Part shown: piece by piece, positions 61,720 through 64,000 of the stretch
How the letters are laid out: the number at the start of each line of letters is the position of its first letter
Numbering within the stretch: the first letter of the stretch is position 1
NCBI GenBank assembly: GCA_016786725.1
Contig: JAEUVU010000019.1
Location: forward strand, 1 to 64,000
DNA: 64,000 bases
Direction of reading: 5' to 3'
From: Ferruginibacter sp.
GTDB lineage: Bacteria; Bacteroidota; Bacteroidia; Chitinophagales; Chitinophagaceae
Translations under genes and position numbers: made by a program
The notes under the pieces: model-generated
Seen by the model: the letters and a program-made list of their open reading frames with translations, nothing else
Told to the model about the DNA's origin: nothing
Databases searched by the model: none

Positions 61720-61816
61720 AGGTGTCTGGCCACAACGAATAGCTTTTTAACTTTTGAAACATTCGTAACTCAGCCAACTCCATTATACTAAAACTCTTTG
61801 TAGTGGCCTGACACCT
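61720..61816. repeat. 97-bp MITE-like element, copy 2
   Basis: Same length, orientation and ends as copy 1; the visible differences are T to A and C to T changes near the left end (CCACAACGAATAG). The two copies are 181 bp apart. Confidence 0.88.
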
Positions 61817-61969
61817 AAGCAAAGAGCCCCCACTGTCGCAAGCCTTCCGCCAGAATGACCTGATGCCGGTTAAATCGGCCCCAAAAGTATCAGCGAATTT
61901 GTTTTCCTTAACTTAGTTCCCGGGTCATAAAAAAATCAACTTCTATCAACAGCCGGTTAGCAAAATTTA

Positions 61970-62749
61970 ATGAAGCATATAATACTCTGGTTCTGTTTAA
62001 CGCTTACTACAGGCACCACCTTTGCCCAGCAGGAGGGCCGCATGGAAACCGACCGCCCCGACCAGACCGAAAGCCCCTACCTCACCAAAAAGAAATGGAT
62101 ACAGGCAGAAGTTGGCTTTAACATCGAACGAGATAAATCGCTTAAAACAGTTGTTCATCCAACAGCACTTATTAAATACGGCGCAGGCAAGCGTTTTGAA
62201 TTCAGGTTAATAACAACATGGGTTAGTGAAGAAGCACCGGCTACCTCTGGAAAGGGCAGCTATTACGAAAGCGGTTTGCTGCCCGTGCAGTTGGGGGGCA
62301 AAATATTGCTGGCTGAAGAAAAAGGCCTGTTACCTAAAACATCAGTTATCTTTCATGTTGCTCCATCAAAACTCGGTTCAAAAAAATTTCATTACGATAA
62401 ATGGGCTCCCAATTTCAGGTTTGTAATGCAAAACACCCTCAGCAAAACAGTTGGCCTGGGCTATAACCTGGGCGCCGAGTGGGATGGTTTTAGCAACACG
62501 CCATCGTGGATATATACATTTGCACCGGGTTTTAATATTGGTAAAAAATGGTACGGCTATGTAGAAGCCTTTGGCTCTTTAAAAACAAACGAAAAGCCCG
62601 AGCATGCATTGGATGCCGGCATTGCATACTATTTTAACGATGACAATAAAATAGATCTGTCCTCGGGATTTGCTTTATCTGAAAATGCTACAGACTGGTA
62701 TGGTGCCATTGGGTTTTCATTCAGGTTTAATACAAGAAAAAAGAAATAA
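61970..62749 (+). CDS. Outer-membrane transporter-like beta-barrel protein
   Basis: The 259-residue protein has a signal peptide ending TTFAQ, then METDRPDQTESPYL, the starting motif of the PF13557-type phenol MetA/transporter family. The rest is amphipathic strands typical of a small barrel, ending GAIGFSFRFN with aromatic C-terminal residues. It would sit in the outer membrane; the substrate is unknown. Downstream is a GC-rich hairpin and the trefoil-like gene. Confidence 0.85.
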   Translation: MKHIILWFCLTLTTGTTFAQQEGRMETDRPDQTESPYLTKKKWIQAEVGFNIERDKSLKTVVHPTALIKYGAGKRFEFRLITTWVSEEAPATSGKGSYYESGLLPVQLGGKILLAEEKGLLPKTSVIFHVAPSKLGSKKFHYDKWAPNFRFVMQNTLSKTVGLGYNLGAEWDGFSNTPSWIYTFAPGFNIGKKWYGYVEAFGSLKTNEKPEHALDAGIAYYFNDDNKIDLSSGFALSENATDWYGAIGFSFRFNTRKKK

Positions 62750-62788
62750 CAAGACCCCTTCTGCCGCCGCAGGTAAGCCGTTTCCAGC

Positions 62789-62805
62789 GGCCTGGCCCCC
62801 AGGCC
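62789..62805. repeat. GC-rich hairpin
   Basis: Arms GGCCTGG and CCAGGCC enclose a CCC loop, 40 bp after the barrel gene. No T-tract, so not a clear terminator. Confidence 0.5.
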
Positions 62806-62943
62806 CACGGCGATTAAGGACAGGTCAATACTCAAAAATCATAAACAAAATACACGATTGGCTAAAACCCTGCGGCAACAAAATTTAAACATGGTTTTAA
62901 ACTTTTATTCTATCTTATATTTTTTAAAGATTTCTTTTATATT

Positions 62944-63936
62944 ATGATAGCTAAACATACCATCGCCGACATTACAATTATCGGAACCGAAAAAATTGTA
63001 AAAAGCAATATGCAGGTTATGAGGGGAGATATTATTGAAGTTAATATACCCGCCAACTATACAGATGGCTTAAACACAATATTTCTGGTAGGCTGGGCAG
63101 GTACAGAAACAGACCAGGGCAACTCTTTTAAAATAACTTCTGATACCCTGGTAACGATACCGACAAACGGCGATTTATTTTTTAAACTAATTTATGAGGT
63201 ACCCACCCACGAGATGAAGGTAGACGCCAACGGCTTTGCTATAATTGAAGATTTGCCAACTGAACATCAGGGGCTGCTTGATTTTGAAACCATTAAATAT
63301 GTTATAAGCGTTACAAAAACTCCCTCATTAGGCGAAATAAAGATTGGCTCCGTTGTAACTTTGCGTAACAATGGTTTTCTTGATACCTGGGGGTTTGTTA
63401 AAGACAGGCCCGATTTCTCAATGATTACTACCGAAACCATGTTTGTTTTAACACACAAAAACCCTAACCGGGATAACGGCTCGGGCAGTTGGGAAATTCT
63501 TTCTGCAGAAGGAAAAGAAAATGGTGCGCCGCTTTTGTATGGCGATAAGGTTTACCTGAAAAATAAGTATCCCGGTGCCGGCTACCTCGATACCTGCTGG
63601 CCGATAAAAGATTTACCGGTTTACAAAGCCATTCTTGACGATAAAAAATCAGTGGGGGTATTTACATCCGGAAGCAACAACCGCGATAACGGAAGCGGCA
63701 CCTGGACAGTGAAACCAAGTTCTGATAGATTTAACAGGTTACCGGTTCATGAAGGCAACCCCCTCTTTTTAGAAAACGGTTATCCTGGCGCTGGTTTTCT
63801 TACCTGTTCCAACTATACCAATCACATAGATGCGTTTAAAGATTATGGAAGTGCAAGAGTAGTATCCACCTGGCCAATGGGTACCGGTACCAGTGCCAAC
63901 GCCTGGAACGTTTGGCTTAGCGATTTTGCTCCTTAA
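62944..63936 (+). CDS. Unknown protein with three beta-trefoil-like repeats
   Basis: The 330-residue protein has no signal peptide. The first about 115 residues form a domain I do not recognise (ADITIIGTEKIVKSNMQVM ...). The rest is three copies of a roughly 62-residue module: G.VVTLRNNGFLDT ... NRDNGSGSWEI, G.KVYLKNKYPGAGYLDT ... NRDNGSGTWTV, and a third, more diverged G.PLFLENGYPGAGFLT ... NAWNVW. The threefold symmetry with G-x-W ends fits a beta-trefoil, as in lectins and some toxins. Carbohydrate or protein binding is inference. It is the last gene before the window ends. Confidence 0.75.
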   Translation: MIAKHTIADITIIGTEKIVKSNMQVMRGDIIEVNIPANYTDGLNTIFLVGWAGTETDQGNSFKITSDTLVTIPTNGDLFFKLIYEVPTHEMKVDANGFAIIEDLPTEHQGLLDFETIKYVISVTKTPSLGEIKIGSVVTLRNNGFLDTWGFVKDRPDFSMITTETMFVLTHKNPNRDNGSGSWEILSAEGKENGAPLLYGDKVYLKNKYPGAGYLDTCWPIKDLPVYKAILDDKKSVGVFTSGSNNRDNGSGTWTVKPSSDRFNRLPVHEGNPLFLENGYPGAGFLTCSNYTNHIDAFKDYGSARVVSTWPMGTGTSANAWNVWLSDFAP

Positions 63937-64000
63937 GTATTGGTGGCATTGTGATATATTATCTCAGCAAAACAATATTGCGGAATTATTAATACCATTG

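Noticed and set aside
61597..61822. Small ORFs in the repeat nest after ahcY
   Set aside because: They are formed by the MITE-like element, the palindrome and the spacer, with no coding pattern.

Overview
The window is chromosomal DNA from a Bacteroidota bacterium, most like the Chitinophagaceae. Signs of this are type IX secretion C-terminal domains of both kinds (T9SS type A and type B), repeated TAnnTTTG -7 promoter elements, Bacteroidota-specific families (DUF4294, DUF2279), a bacillithiol-type deacetylase and a CXXXY-type CcmE. There are no transposases, phage genes or CRISPR arrays. The genes are mostly housekeeping and envelope genes in short operons. What is unusual is the number of small palindromic and tandem repeats between genes, at stop codons and, in places, inside coding sequence.

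Layout. 1-6606 (-): a giant secreted M36 metalloprotease, cut by the left edge. 6908-13361: an M20 amidohydrolase, an operon with a lipoprotein/metallopeptidase split by a -1 frameshift, a CarboxypepD_reg-like protein and an unusual radical SAM protein. 13479-15109 (-): a membrane protein and an agmatinase-family ureohydrolase. 15305-18692 (+): ccmE, an inserted S23/four-helix-bundle gene and ccmF. 18616-23959: a lipoprotein, DUF4294, bshB1, a fatty acid desaturase, DUF1003 and glnS. 24429-24502 (-): tRNA-Cys. 24619-28867 (+): uridine phosphorylase, dapF, DinB, corA, Nudix and GNAT genes with overlaps or short gaps. 28942-33385: a proline-iminopeptidase-like lipoprotein, RNase P RNA (-), an XRE regulator, an APC permease and a second DinB protein. 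33402-40247 (-): a PKD/T9SS type B adhesin, a queuosine-precursor transporter, pcm and a phospho-sugar mutase. 40319-48601: two exported proteins, a phosphoribosyltransferase, a membrane Fe-S oxidoreductase, a YdjM-like hydrolase, cardiolipin synthase, an EEP nuclease and a SHOCT protein. 49132-52362 (+): a second M36 protease, complete, with a type A sorting domain. 52458-57344: a Crp/Fnr regulator, YiaA, valS, an exported protein and a GNAT. 57373-61440: a TPR-DUF2971 protein, an Lrp/AsnC regulator and ahcY. 61442-61969: a nest of repeats with two 97-bp MITE-like elements. 61970-63936: an outer-membrane transporter-like protein and a triplicated, beta-trefoil-like protein of unknown function.

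What stands out: (1) a -1 frameshift exactly at a U UUA AAA heptamer joining a lipoprotein N-terminus to a metallopeptidase-like domain; (2) a 21-bp palindrome lying in frame inside valS and the phospho-sugar mutase and adding an LPxGQAG peptide, much like Rickettsia palindromic elements; (3) a GGAATTA heptamer family, up to 15 copies, that supplies the stop codons of ccmE and pcm; (4) paired 97-bp elements after ahcY; (5) a 35-bp REP shared by two loci, and a nearby palindrome that encodes the end of a protein; (6) several orphan proteins (radical SAM, TPR-DUF2971, trefoil-like). No complete new multi-gene system could be demonstrated from sequence alone.
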